The notes: generated from the sequence alone by a model not told the origin. A DNA stretch of 64,000 nt from Epiperipatus broadwayi (GCA_028023455.1 JAQFVV010000037.1:930001-994000), one strand, 5' to 3'; shown: positions 12,148 through 22,659, counted from the stretch's first letter. Program-made: numbers and translations.

Positions 12148-13552
12148 ATTCCATTCTTAGAAATTCTGTCCCAGTAGCTCAAGAATAAGTAACAGGACAG
12201 CAAAGTGATCCATTTTCTATGAAAACCTATTCATATCACTTGAAACTGATATTATTTTCTTTAATGTTTTATTTCATGCTATTGTATAAAATTTGCAATT
12301 TTATTTATAATATATAATTATGCTTAGTAGCTTATCAAAATATATCACAAACTTTAAGTATGCAACAGTTTATTTTAGGTTGAAACTTGTCAGCAGGATA
12401 ATGAAAATATATAGTCCAGATATTATACCCATGTGTGTGATATCATTTCACATCATTTCCATTCTTATGTTAGCTAGCATGTACTTTAAATACTTTGCTT
12501 ACATATTTAAATTCAAATGTAACCTTAAATAAATAACCAGCTTACAGTAACAAAATATCATTAGTGTGATAAAAATGTGTTAACATTATATCAGTGTGAT
12601 TGATTTTATACAAATTAATTTGAAAACAATTTTTTATGATAGATTACACATTATAATTACCTGGGATGTGAAAGAGGTATAAATTTTTCACTTAAAATGG
12701 GATCAAAAACATAGACTATAAATCCTCTATTTGTAGTTTTGTTAAAAATTAATTCATATTATTTTAGTTGTAGAATCCAGATCAGCCTACGAAAAATGTT
12801 ATCATAAATTCCATGTTTTCAATTTCTAACACCTTAAATATTACTCAACTAGAACATCTTCATTTTTCTACATAATTGAAAATATAATGTTATATATAGA
12901 GCTCGCATTTGTAATACAAGCTTATTAAATTAGGTCATGTGACATCTGACTTTTTTTTAAAATTGAAAGTACAATAAACAGAAGAAAAAAACATTTCACA
13001 TTTGTGGTGTTCTGTCCTCATATAACATTAACTTCTGTCCTTATTTAACATTAACTTCTCTTGCATGATATCATTAATATTTTCAAAAAACAAAAACAAA
13101 TTCTGATCAAGCATTTCTATCAATACATTACTTGATTCTATTCTTCTTACTATAATATTATAAACAGCAGTTCTCTTTATTTTCTCTAGCTTCATCTATT
13201 GGTAGTAGTGCAATTTAATTCTTATCCCAGACCAGCTTCTGGCTTTTGTCTTTATTAATGAAGGTTTGAAATTTAAATCTTAAACTAATGTAATTATGCA
13301 TCTGGAAATCATCTTTTTATGGTTTACATATTTTAGAATATTTATGATATATTAATTAATTTAATGAAAATAATAACATTGGACCATTTCACATCCTAAA
13401 ATCTTTAAACATCAATAAATATAATAATGTTTATAAATATGGGTAATTTGTAATTTACTTGAACAAAATAAAAATCAGATACCTTAAAGCTCTGTATGTA
13501 TGTAAGTTTTTAGCCCTAGACAGTTTCTGCAATCCGAATAATAAGATGCTAC
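12148..13552. other. AT-rich stretch, no gene seen
   Basis: No coding motif seen. About 13185-13275 carries a faint F4-like phrase (CCCAGACCAGCTTCTGGCTT then TTATTAATGAAGG). Confidence 0.4.
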
Positions 13553-13677
13553 AACTAATCTATTCTTGTCAAGTGTTGGTGGCCTAGTGGTTAGCATAGC
13601 AGGCTTTCAAGCAGCTGGCCTGGGTTCACTTCCCGGTCAACGCATTTGACATATGGAAAAAAAACTAATATACTCTT
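13553..13677 (+). mobile_element. SINE1 copy with tRNA-Glu-like head and TSD
   Basis: The body (about 13568-13662) starts GTCAAGTGTTGGTGGCCTAG, with a perfect A-box-like TGGCCTAGTGG, a loop with TTC at the anticodon position, a B-box-like GGGTTCACTTCC, and the tail GACATATGGAAAAAAAA. Bases 13573-13579 and 13637-13643 pair as an acceptor-like stem (two wobble pairs). The anticodon stem pairs poorly, so this is not a working tRNA. The flanks AACTAATCTATTCTT (13553-13567) and AACTAATATACTCTT (13663-13677) are a 15-bp TSD with two differences. It belongs with the minus-strand copies at 39565, 51840 and 60100 but lacks about 28 bases of their middle. Confidence 0.8.
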
Positions 13678-14021
13678 TTAATATGCCATTGCTGACTATT
13701 ATTGAATTCTGTTTAATGTATAGCAATTAAAAGTTAGAACTGAGCAGAAAATGTTAATAGAAGATGAACAATTAAAAGTTTGAGCTCAATCTTAAGAGAC
13801 CTAGAAAGTCAAACAATTTTTTTCTTTATCCATTAGAAACAGTGTACTTTTCTAAATAATTAAAAGGGGGAAAGGAGATAGAGAAGTTAAATAAATTGCC
13901 ATATAGTATTCAATATAAGTTAATTACATCACATATTTTAAATTGTTTCCTCGTTTTCAAAATTGAAAAAATAAAGACAATGTGATTCATTGCTAAAATA
14001 CAAATTTCAATGTATTATATG
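13678..14021. other. AT-rich spacer, no feature
   Basis: Nothing recognised. Confidence 0.5.
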
Positions 14022-14119
14022 TTCCATTAATTTTTTTAGAATCTTTTATATATTTGATGTTAAATATTTTTTCCATTAATTTTTTTAGAATCTTTTATAT
14101 ATTTGATGTTAAATATGAT
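14022..14119. repeat. Two-copy tandem duplication, 49-bp unit
   Basis: TTCCATTAATTTTTTTAGAA and the sequence up to ..GATGTTAAATAT is repeated exactly 49 bases later (14022 and 14071). Confidence 0.9.
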
Positions 14120-15370
14120 ATAGCTGCACTAACTGTTTATTTATGTTAAAGTGAAATAAATGGATAAGAAGATTGGTGGGAGTGATGAGGAAAAGAAAAA
14201 CTGGATTAAACTCATAGCTTTTTATCATGCAATGGAATCATAAAAACTGAAAATGATGATGAAATTATATATAAACTATTCATAAACTGAGAAAATATAT
14301 TCTGATAATACATTTCTGGCTTACTACATATTTCACTCTTTTAAATATCTTTTGTAACTTCATAAAACCGTGGGCAAATTTGAATTTGGGATCTCACATT
14401 TAGCATGAATGCAGCTATTTTTTGGGATAGTTTATTTTGAGGGAGTTTATAAAAAAAAAAAAATTGTTTTAAAAAAAGAAATGTCATGTAATTGAATAAA
14501 TACCTAGTTTTATTGCATTTAATAACAAATTTAATTAACAAAGCAAAAATGAGAATAATGTGCATTCATAAGTTAAATTTTCAACAAAGCTAGTATAAAA
14601 AATTTATCACTTGCAGGCTTCTTGGAGGTTGTTAATGGTACTGCAGCGTCACCTAGCGGCCACATTACACCCATCACACAACTACCAATATATATATAAT
14701 TTTAAAGAAATTAACAGAAAATTTACAAAAGTAATATGAGGAATAAATAAACAAAATAAAATTATATTTTCACTTTTGTGCTTTTTGATTTGAAAAAGTG
14801 TCAACCAGTTCACTGAAATTAACACTTTGTAATATCATTTTCAAAGCAATATTACTAAATCACATGAGTTTACTTGTCCGATTGAATTTCTAATAAGTCT
14901 TTGATTTTTTTTAAGGACACAATTAGTGAGAGTCACAGGCAAATATCCATTTTGCCTAGTAGGTAATACAACTCTATATGTAAGCTATATAGGTTCTTGT
15001 AGTCTTAGAACATTTAACATCAAATATAATTATTTTTAAATAGTTAAACAAATAATACATTGAAGCTTGTATTCCAGCAATAAGTTATATCTTATTTTCT
15101 AATTTTAAAAATGTGGAAACAATTTGATATATGTGATATAATCAATTTATATTAAAAGCCATATAATAATCCCATAACTTCTCTTTTATCTCTGATCTAA
15201 ATATTGAGAAAAATATAGTGATTCTAATGAATTATCAAATGGTCAGCATTAATGGTAATAGGTAGATAAAAAAATCTTTAAATATCCATTTAATGACTAA
15301 AGTGAAATTTTAATTAAGCCATCAAACATTACGTGATTTCTATTCTTTATGCTTACACTGTTTTTTCTGA
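14120..15370. other. AT-rich stretch, no gene seen
   Basis: About 14620-14690 (..CTGCAGCGTCACCTAGCGGCC..) has higher G+C but no readable frame or RNA structure. Confidence 0.45.
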
Positions 15371-15518
15371 GGGGAAACTCTATACAGTAGCGCCACAAGC
15401 TAGAAACTAGTCTTGGGATATTGGATGAGTAGGCACTAGATAAGGATTTTATGCTGCATCCATTGATTACTCTGGCTTGCACTGAGTGGCACTACTGTAT
15501 GGAGAGTTTTGTCCCTGA
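15371..15518 (+). repeat. F4 repeat with short inverted left end
   Basis: The left 25 bases (GGGGAAACTCTATACAGTAG..) are the reverse complement of the right end (..CTACTGTATGGAGAGTTTTG). Between them lies the plus-strand F4 3' half: ACTAGTCTTGGGATATTGGA, GTAGGCACTAGATAAGG, CATCCATTGATTACTCTGG. This is a small inverted arrangement like 7976-8123 but with a short left arm. Confidence 0.75.
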
Positions 15519-15799
15519 AATTTAAATTTAATTCTTTCAGTTCCACAGTATTTATTTACCAATAAAATATAATAAACTTACATCTTGGTTTTAAATGTTT
15601 ATTTTTAAAGCATTTCCATTATATCAATTAATCATCAATTTCAGTCTAGTTATGCTGCTTTGTATATGATCAGAGTGTTATAAGAAACAAATGTTTGATT
15701 TTGTAATTTTCACTTTTTATTAAGCAAAATGTTGTTTTGTTTTCCTGAAGGTTTGTGACAATGGTGTTCTAGTTGTATTTTTATATTGGACTATTTCCA
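15519..15799. other. Short AT-rich spacer
   Basis: Nothing recognised. Confidence 0.5.
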
Positions 15800-15970
15800 T
15801 CATCTAATATATATATTGAATGTCTTTAGAAAAATTTAACTTTATTTAAATATTCAAAATACATTCAACTGTTAGTAATAGCACATCAAAAGGTTAGTAT
15901 ATGCACAATGTTTCGAGAGGTATTAGTCTCCCCTCTTCTTTGGGTGTTGCTGGCTTGACCAGTGACAGTA

Positions 15971-16060
15971 CTGGCATGGAATTCGAACCTGGGTCCTTAG
16001 ATTCTTGAGTTTTTTAATTTTAAGGTAACGCTCTAACCAACAGCCATTCTGCCAAAGGCA
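15971..16060 (-). other. tRNA-like module in PLE 3' region (minus copy)
   Basis: On the minus strand GCAGAATGGCTGTTGGTTAG resembles an A box. About 45 bases later CAGGTTCGAATTCC resembles a B box. The spacing would suit a tRNA with a long variable arm (Leu/Ser class). The same module is at 18617-18705 in the other arm, so it was already in the element before duplication. No complete cloverleaf is claimed. Confidence 0.55.
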
Positions 16061-16079
16061 ACAGTCTGTAGTAATTTCA

Positions 16080-17430
16080 TATACTTATCTATGAGGTTCC
16101 TCCTGATCTCTCCATTTTTACCTAAGAATAAAATTGATTAGTAGTTTCCATAGATTATGTATAATCACTCTGGGTTGACTTATGGGATTTTTTACCATTG
16201 TCATGTGAGCAGCTTCTTTAAATTTTCTTCTTTGTATCTTTTCTTCTCTATCCAATATTTTTGTATTTTCCCAATTGAGCATATGTTCATTGGCATATAC
16301 ATGTTCTGCTCCCTTAGACACATTTGTTTTCTCTCTTCTAATCATCAGTTTGTGTTTTTGAATGTGCTTTTCAATGGGACAACTAGTCTCACCAATATAT
16401 GTTCTTCCATATTCAGATAGTATTTCATAGATGCAGTTTTTTTCTTTTCATCATTTCAAGTTTAGGCTTTGTAGATGTTAGCATTCCTCGTATGGTGATA
16501 TGGCTCTGGAAAGCTATGCTGATGTTATATTGATTGCAGATTTTCCTTAATTTGTCTGCTATTTTTGGAATGTATGGGTATACTACACTACCAATAATTG
16601 TCTTTTCTCTTAATGATTCTTTTTGTCTATTTAAAGTTTTTAACAGCTAATGGTTAACCATTTTTCATAAGAGTTTGTTCTATCTTTTCTTTTTCCAAAT
16701 TGCTGGTTTCTGAACAAATATCTTTTGCATTGTTCCATAGTAATACTATAACTCCATGTTTTGTTTCTGGTGTGATTGGCTGTATAGGCTAGGTGTTTTC
16801 CTGTATGTGTAGGTTTTCACTAAACTGTAGTTTTGATTTTGCTATGGTGTCTTTCACAAGAACATCTAAGAATAACATCACATGATCACTATTTCTTATG
16901 TTGCTCTGGGAATATTGGATGAGGAGGCACTAGATGGGGATTTTAAGCACAAGCCTTCTGGCATACATTGATTACTCTGGCTTGCATTGAGTGGCAATAC
17001 ATATAGAGAATTTTGCTTATTTAACAACATCTAAGAATGCCAATTTTTTGTTCTTGGTCTGATTCTATTGTGAATTTAATTGAAGGGAAAATATTGTTTA
17101 TGTGTGTCCAGAAAGTTTGTAGCAGTGCTTCACTATGTGGCCATACAACAAATATATCATCCACATAGTGAAGCCAAACTTTAGGTGGATATGAAGTAGT
17201 TTTTATGGCTAAGGTTTCAAGTTCTTCAATGTAAATATTGCTAATCAATGTAAATATTGCTAATCAGGAGAGACAATAGTGAGCCCATGGCCATTCCTTG
17301 ATTTTGTTGGAAGAATTCGGTGTTATATTGAAAGTAAGTTGTTTTTATGCAGAATATTAAAAGTTCCATTATACTATCAACAGGAAGAGCTGTTCTGGTT
17401 TGTAAACTATTGTCTATTATAAGGGAACGA
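16080..17430 (-). pseudogene. PLE RT / GIY-YIG ORF, minus copy, broken
   Basis: The reading starts near 17430 with S-L-I-I-D-N-S-L-Q-T-R-T and continues Y-F-Q-Y-N-T-E-F-F-Q-Q-N-Q-G-M-A-M-G-S (RT palm motif), then I-S-N-I-Y-I-E-E-L-E and L-H-Y-V-D-D-I-F-V-V-W-P (catalytic Y-V-D-D at 17157-17168). A 20-bp tandem duplication around 17230-17268 (TGTAAATATTGCTAATCA twice) breaks the frame between M-A-M-G-S and E-E-L-E. An F4 insertion (16874-17025) interrupts the frame after E-Q-K-I-G-I-L. Past that, frames are shifted repeatedly but still show the linker and a decayed GIY-YIG region, ending in G-K-N-G-E-I-R-R-N-L near 16090-16120. Non-functional. Confidence 0.85.
16861..17038 (+). mobile_element. 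F4 insertion inside the PLE, with 13-bp TSD
   Basis: AACATCTAAGAAT occurs at 16861-16873 and again at 17026-17038. The 152 bp between them are absent from the equivalent place in the plus PLE copy (about 17787-17815), where the sequence runs straight through. That copy is therefore an unoccupied counterpart of the site. The insert starts with AACATCACATGATCAC, the reverse complement of the F4 head, then joins a plus-orientation F4 3' half (TCTGGGAATATTGGATGAGG to AGAGAATTTTGC). A TSD of this size is typical of target-primed retrotransposition. The inverted 5' part fits twin priming. Confidence 0.85.
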
Positions 17431-17439
17431 TTAAATGGT

Positions 17440-18558
17440 GATAGTTTACAAACCAGAATAATTTCTTCTTGTTGATAGTGTAATGGAACTATTAACATTC
17501 TATATAAAAACAAACTACTTTCAATATAACACAGAATTCTTCCAACAAAATCAAGGAATGGCTATGGGCTCATCATTGTCTCTCCTGATTAGCAATATTT
17601 ATGTGGAAGAACTTGAAACTTTAGCCATAAAAACTACTTCATATCCACCTAAAGTTTGGCTTCCCTATCTGGATGATACATTTATTGTATAGCCACATAG
17701 TGAAGCACTGCTACAAATGTTCTGGAAACACATCAACAATATATCCACTTCAATTAAATTTACAATAGAATCAGAACAAAAACAAAAATTGGCATTCTTA
17801 AATGTTCTTGTGACAAGACTCCTCCATGGCAAAATCAAAAGTAGTTTACCAAAAACCTATACATACAGGAAAACACCTAGTCTATACATCCAATCACACC
17901 AGAAACACAAAACATGGAATTATACTATCGCTATAGAACAGAGCAAAAAAAGTTTATTCAGAAACCAGTGATTTGGAAAAACATTTATATAGAACAAACT
18001 CTTATGAAAAATGGTTATCCATCAGCTGTTATTAAGAAAACTTTAAATAGACAAAAAGAACCATCAAGAGAAAAGACAATTATTGGTACTGTAGTGTACC
18101 CATACATTTCAAAAATAGCAGACAAATTAAGGAAAATCTGAAATCAGAATAACATCAGAACAGCTTTCCAGAGCCATATCACCCTATGAGAAATTTTAAC
18201 ATCTTCAAAGCCTAAACTTGAAATGATGAAAAGAAAAAACTGCACCTATGAAATATCATGTGAATGTGGAAGAACATATATTGGTGAGACCAGTCATCCC
18301 ATTGAAATGCGCTAGCAAGAACATAAACTGATGATTATAACAGAGAAAACAGATGTGCCTAAGATAGAAGAACATGTATGTGCCAATGAATATATGTTCA
18401 ATTGGGAAAATACAATTTTATTGGATAAAGAAAAGGTACAAAGAAGAAAATTTAAAGAAGCTGCTCACATGACAATGGCAAAAAATCCCACAAGCCAACC
18501 CAGTGTGATTATACATAATCTATGGAAACTACTAATCAATTTTATTCTTAGGTAAAAA
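17440..18558 (+). pseudogene. PLE RT / GIY-YIG ORF, plus copy, broken
   Basis: The RT core reads E-F-F-Q-Q-N-Q-G-M-A-M-G-S-S, then L-I-S-N-I-Y-V-E-E-L-E and W-L-P-Y-L-D-D-T (Y-L-D-D at 17666-17677). A stop replaces the W after F-I-V (17691). The linker continues in shifted frames: H-I-N-N-I-S-T-S-I-K-F-T, then K-L-A-F-L-N-V-L. The endonuclease domain is recognisable at 18241-18310 as C-T-Y-E-I-S-C-E-C-G-R-T-Y-I-G-E-T followed by P-I-E-M-R, a stop where a codon is lost, and E-H-K. The tail I-I-H-N-L-W-K-L-L-I-N-F-I-L-R ends at a stop near 18553. The order RT then GIY-YIG is diagnostic of PLEs. At least three breaks make it non-functional. Confidence 0.88.
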
Positions 18559-18616
18559 TGGAGAGATCAGGAGGAACCTCATAGATAAGTATATGAAATT
18601 ACTACAGACTGTTGCC

Positions 18617-18705
18617 TTTGGCAGAATGGCTGTTGGTTAGAGCATTACCTTAAAATTCAAAACTGAAGAATCTAAGGACCCATGTTCGAATCCCATGCTA
18701 GTACT
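18617..18705 (+). other. tRNA-like module in PLE 3' region (plus copy)
   Basis: GGCAGAATGGCTGTTGGTTA (A-box-like) is followed by CATGTTCGAATCCCATG (B-box-like, at about 18690). It is co-linear with 15971-16060. It could be an internal Pol III promoter, a captured tRNA gene, or a SINE fused to the PLE tail. Confidence 0.55.
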
Positions 18706-18905
18706 GTCACTGGTCAGGCCAGTAACCCTTGAAGAAGAGGGGACACTAATGCTTCTCGAAACGTTGTGCATATACTAATGTTTGATGTGCTATTACTAAC
18801 AGTTGAATGTATTTGGAAAATTAACTTAAATATTTAAGTTAATTTTTTCTAAAGACATTCAATACATATATTAGATGATGGAAATAGTCCAATATAAAAT
18901 TACAA

Positions 18906-19454
18906 CTAAAATGTTTAGTTTTGTTTTTTTTTTGTAAAAAGATCAACGCTAGGAATCTTTATAAAATAAAATTATTCCTATTCATATTTGTTTACAGTGA
19001 ATAAATCGTGCTTATTAATATTAAGTGCTTCTGCCTTAAAAGCAGTTAGTTAGTGAAGTAACTTTGCTCGGAATAATTTTTTCAAACAAGAAAAACTGGA
19101 TTGAAATGATAAAAAATTAATACTTTAATTGTAGGCTTTCCTTCAAGTAATATGAAAAAAATAATTGAGTGTTACAAACCAAATGATTTTTTTTTATTAA
19201 TAGATTTTGCAATCTTTTCTTTATATTAGCAAAAAAGAAATAACTCTTTTCTTCAATCGTGACTATTTTCTTAATAATCCAATCTCTGATTATCATTATT
19301 ACAGTACTGATAAATAAGAAAAGTTTTAAAATATTAATTTGTTTCTTTAATATGTTCTAGGTATATAAAATATATACATAATATATAAAATGTTTTAATA
19401 TTGATATTTTTTTAAACTATTGATTTAAATTTTGAGGATTAATTTTTAAAAATT
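18906..19454. other. AT-rich stretch, no gene seen
   Basis: Nothing beyond A/T-rich runs. Confidence 0.5.
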
Positions 19455-20186
19455 GATTATATATGTAATATATGCAGGATTCGAACTCAGACTTTCACAC
19501 GACCCACTACTCTCAGTGCCATCTCATATTGCTGACCCACCTGATCACACACATGTTGAAAAGATAAATAATCACCAATATATGTATTTCATGCTAAACC
19601 AGCAATCATCAGCTGGTCCAGATTACCATCATCACACACATATATAATCAGTGCTCAGCTTTATATTAAGATAGCCAATCTTCATACTTTAATGGACAGG
19701 CTTCAATCTATTCCAACTCACAACTCTTCACCCTTCCATTTCATAGAAAATCTGATGATGGAACGCTCAAAGCCCTTGTTAACAGTGCCAAGGTTGTCAT
19801 CCTACCCATGTTGACATATTAGACATTCTGACCCTCATGTACAGAAGAATAATCCATTTATACATACATATGTGAGGAATAGGCAGACCGTTTACACATT
19901 ATTTATATAAATTAAACATTGTACAGGCTTAAACCTGCATTTATATATGTAATATATGCAGGATTCGAACTCAGACTTTCACACGACCCACTACTCTCAG
20001 TGCCATTTCATATTGCTAACCCACCTGATCACACATATGTTGAAAATATAAATAATCACCCAATATACGTATTTCATGCTAAACCAGCAATCAGCTGGTC
20101 CAGATTTCTATCTTCACACATATATATAATCAGTGCTCAGCTCTATATTAAGATAGCCAATCTTCATACTTTAATGGACAGGCTTC
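19455..20186 (-). repeat. F1 repeat, two copies on the minus strand
   Basis: The first copy runs about 19455-19860 from the B-box-like end (GGATTCGAACTCAGACTTTC in plus sense, 19478-19497) to ATTCTGACCCTCATGTACAG. A linker follows (..CATTTATACATACATATGTG..CAGACCGTTTACAC..ACAGGCTTAAACCTGCA). The second copy, from about 19955, stops abruptly at ATGGACAGGCTTC near 20186, where the strand of the repeat flips. Confidence 0.85.
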
Positions 20187-20990
20187 TCCTGTACATGAGG
20201 GGTCAGAATGAATAATATGTCAACATGGGTAGGATGACAACCTTGGCACTAACAAGGGTTTTGAACGTTCTATTATCAGATTTTCAATGAAATGGAAGGC
20301 TGAAGATTTGTGAGTTGGAATAGTTTGAAGCCTGTACATTAAAGTATGAAGATTGGCTATCTTAGTATAAAGCTAAGCACTGATTATATATATATGTGAG
20401 GATGGTAATCTGGACCTGATGATTGCTGGTTTAGCATGAAATATGTATATTGGTGATTATTTATTTTTTCAACATGTGTGTGATCAGGGGGGTCAGCAAT
20501 ATGAAATGGCACTGAGAGTAGTGGGTCGTGCAAAAGTCTGAGTTCGAATCCCGCACATATTACATATATAAATGCAGGTTTAAGCCTGTGCAAGGTATTA
20601 ATTTATATAAGTAGGGTGTAAAAAGTCTGCCCATCCCTCGCATATGTATGTATAAATGGATTATTCTCCTGTACATGAGGGGTAAGAATAACTAATATGT
20701 CAACATGGGTAGGATGACAACCTTGGCACTAACTAGGGCTTTGAACGTTCCATCATCAGATTTTTCAATGAAATGAAAGGCTGAAGAGTTATGAGTTGGA
20801 ATAGTTTGAAGCCTGTCCATTAAAGTATGAAGATTGGCTATCTTAATATAAAGCTGAGCACTGATTATATACATATATATGTGTGGGGATGGTAATCTGG
20901 GCCAGCTGATGATTGCTGGTTTAGCATGAAATACATATATTGGTAAAAATTGATTTATAATAATCAAATAACTTTATTACTGGATTTTAT
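20187..20990 (+). repeat. F1 repeat, two copies on the plus strand, head to head with the previous pair
   Basis: One copy runs from CCTGTACATGAGGGGTCAGA (about 20189) to GAGTTCGAATCCCGCAC (about 20540-20556). A linker (GGTTTAAGCCTGTGCAAGG ..GTCTGCCCATCCCTCGCAT) leads to another start at about 20669. The period of roughly 480 bp and conserved linker suggest the full unit includes the linker. With 19455-20186 this makes a (- -)(+ +) arrangement around about 20186. Confidence 0.85.
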
Positions 20991-21085
20991 CCGGGCCAGC
21001 TGATGATTGCTGGTTTAGCATGAAATACATATTATGGTAAAAATTGATTTATAATAATCGAATAACTTTATTACTCGGATTTCAT
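20898..21085. repeat. Two-copy tandem duplication, 94-bp period, inside F1
   Basis: GGGCCAGCTGATGATTGCTG to ..CTTTATTACT is repeated 94 bases later (20899 and 20993) with a few changes. Confidence 0.9.
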
Positions 21086-21259
21086 ACTAAATTCGATCGT
21101 CAAAGTAGCAGAAATGGGATCAATCAAAGTATCTAACACTCCAGAATCCAACAATAGTAACTGCATTAAACCACGTAGGACTGAATATTAATTGAAATAG
21201 AGCTGGTCCTTTTTTTGTAAGGTCATTTTAAAAACATATATATATATATTATGTAATTT

Positions 21260-21453
21260 ACAAAATAAAATGGAATAATAAAATGCCGACACTTTATAAT
21301 ACAAAAAATATGTATCATTATAAAATAAAATGGAATAATAAAATGCTGACACTTTATAATACAAAAAATATGTAATACAAAAAATATGTATCATTACAAA
21401 ATAAAATGGAATAATAAAATGCTGACACTTTTTAATACAAAAAATATGTATCA
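21260..21453. repeat. Minisatellite, three units of about 60-76 bp
   Basis: AAAATAAAATGGAATAATAA followed by ATGCYGACACTTTATAATAC and AAAAAATATGTATCATT recurs at about 21260, 21320 and 21396. The second unit has an internal duplication of ATACAAAAAATATGTA. The minus-strand ORF here is only the repeat read through. Confidence 0.9.
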
Positions 21454-21559
21454 AAGCGTCAAAAAACCAAATCATGAGTAATAAATATGCTAAAGCAATT
21501 TAAATCTGCGATCTGGAACCCCTATGCAAAAGTGTGAAAAAAGCACATTTTTTATCATT

Positions 21560-21647
21560 GGAAATGGGAGGCCTAAGTCATGATCCATGGATCCTGAGCT
21601 CCAAAGTTTGGCATTCTACTATTGCACCCAAACCACATGGTGCTCAA
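21560..21647 (-). repeat. SINE2 5' fragment, minus strand
   Basis: On the minus strand CATGTGGTTTGGGTGCAATA, then GTAGAATGCCAAACTTTGG and GATCCATGGATCATGA correspond to a SINE2 head with A-box-like and B-box-like parts. The tail is missing. Confidence 0.55.
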
Positions 21648-22150
21648 ACATGAATTCTCGAGTAATAACCAATCATTCAAATGATTTATTTAATGCTTAA
21701 GATCAGTGAATTAGAATTGGCAAGAATACAAAAACTATCATCTAGTTTATTTGTTCATAAATATTCTGTAAAAAAAAAAAAAAAATCATTAAGTTTATAA
21801 TGAGAAGTTAAATGTCAATAAAATATTTAAAACCTTTAACATAATATTTGCTTAAAATAAAATAATAAAATTGATGAAAGTTACGTAAAAAAAAAAAAAA
21901 AGATAAATAATAATGATTTTAAAATGGGCTTATAATTATGTATAAAAGATGAACCTTTTATCTTATAATAATAAGCATACAATATATAAAATGACGTATA
22001 CAATGGAATGAAAATTTCCTGAGGAGATAATTTTTCTGTCATTAATGTTGACTGTTTTAAACTATATATATATTTATTTTCTTCCATCTAAAAATTAAAA
22101 AAAAAAAAAAACTTCAGCTCTCTGTCTGACATTCTCGTAATTACAGTCAT
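21648..22150. other. AT-rich stretch with A-runs
   Basis: A-runs near 21770-21785, 21887-21900 and 22097-22110. No gene or repeat recognised. Confidence 0.5.
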
Positions 22151-22262
22151 GCATGGTTTGGTGCAGTGGAACTAAAGTCCATGGATCCCACAGCTGTCAC
22201 TTCCAGCACTTCAAATTTCCTATGAACTCCGAAGCAATAAAATCGTTGAATTCCTTTTTTAT
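22151..22262 (+). repeat. SINE2 copy
   Basis: GCATGGTTTGGTGCAGTGGA (A-box-like), CCATGGATCCCACAGC (B-box position), then TTTCCTATGAACTCCGAAGC and AATAAAATCGTTGAATTCC. Confidence 0.7.
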
Positions 22263-22370
22263 CATTATGCTAAACTATGCAAGATAAATGGAAAAATTAA
22301 ATAGTCAAATCTCTTCAGTTATCAATGCATATAGATATACCTACATATACTTTAAATCAAATGGACCCTT

Positions 22371-22488
22371 GATGGTTTGGCACAGTTAGTAGAGTGTCTG
22401 ACTTGGGTATTGGGAAGTCTGAGGATTGATTCTAGTGCTCGAATTTCTTATGAACTTCTGAGCAGTAAAGCCATATGTATTTTTAAGT
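22371..22488 (+). repeat. SINE2 copy
   Basis: GATGGTTTGGCACAGTTAGT then AGAGTGTCTGACTTGGG, GTCTGAGGATTGATTCTAG (B-box-like), and TCGAATTTCTTATGAACTTC with AGCAGTAAAGCCAT. The tRNA-like head is better preserved than in most copies here. Confidence 0.75.
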
Positions 22489-22508
22489 CTGTGCAGTTTG
22501 ATGTACTT

Positions 22509-22625
22509 GATATAGCTTCCAACTTGGGATCGGTGAACTCAAACAATAAGGCCTTAGCATTTTTTTGATATAGCTTCCAACTTGGGATTGGTGAACTCAA
22601 GCAATAAGGCCTTAGCATTTTTTTA
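22509..22625. repeat. Two-copy tandem duplication, 58-bp period
   Basis: GATATAGCTTCCAACTTGGG through ..GGCCTTAGCATTTTTTT occurs at 22509 and 22567. The end of each unit (GTGAACTCAARCAATAAGGCC) looks like a piece of SINE2 tail. Confidence 0.9.
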
Positions 22626-22659
22626 TACCATATACACTTTTAAAAACCTTTGAAAATGG

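Larger units (their letters stand above)
15800..18905. mobile_element. Penelope-like retroelement, two truncated copies head to head
   Basis: A minus-strand copy (about 15800-17412) and a plus-strand copy (about 17439-18905) are nearly co-extensive inverted repeats with a junction of about 27 bp. Both lack the 5' half of the ORF: the first readable residues are near D-N-S-L-Q-T-R-T in the minus copy. Both continue through the RT core, the linker and the GIY-YIG endonuclease region, a 3' non-coding region with a tRNA-like module, and a shared end including TTCTCGAAACGTTGTGCATA. PLEs encode an RT with a C-terminal GIY-YIG nuclease and commonly insert as tandem or inverted 5'-truncated copies. 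That is known for the group and matches what is seen. Neither copy is intact. Confidence 0.85.

Noticed and set aside
13573-13643. Functional tRNA-Glu gene
   Set aside because: A and B boxes and the acceptor stem look right, but the D and anticodon stems pair poorly, and a TSD and poly(A) mark it as a SINE.
19453-20967. Several ORFs of 64-98 codons
   Set aside because: All are read-through of F1 repeat units, with near-identical peptides recurring per unit.
19455-21085. CRISPR-like array
   Set aside because: Repeats are about 480 bp, change orientation and have no short unique spacers; the context is eukaryotic.
21188-21475. 95-codon minus-strand ORF with repeated peptide
   Set aside because: Translation of the minisatellite at 21260-21453.
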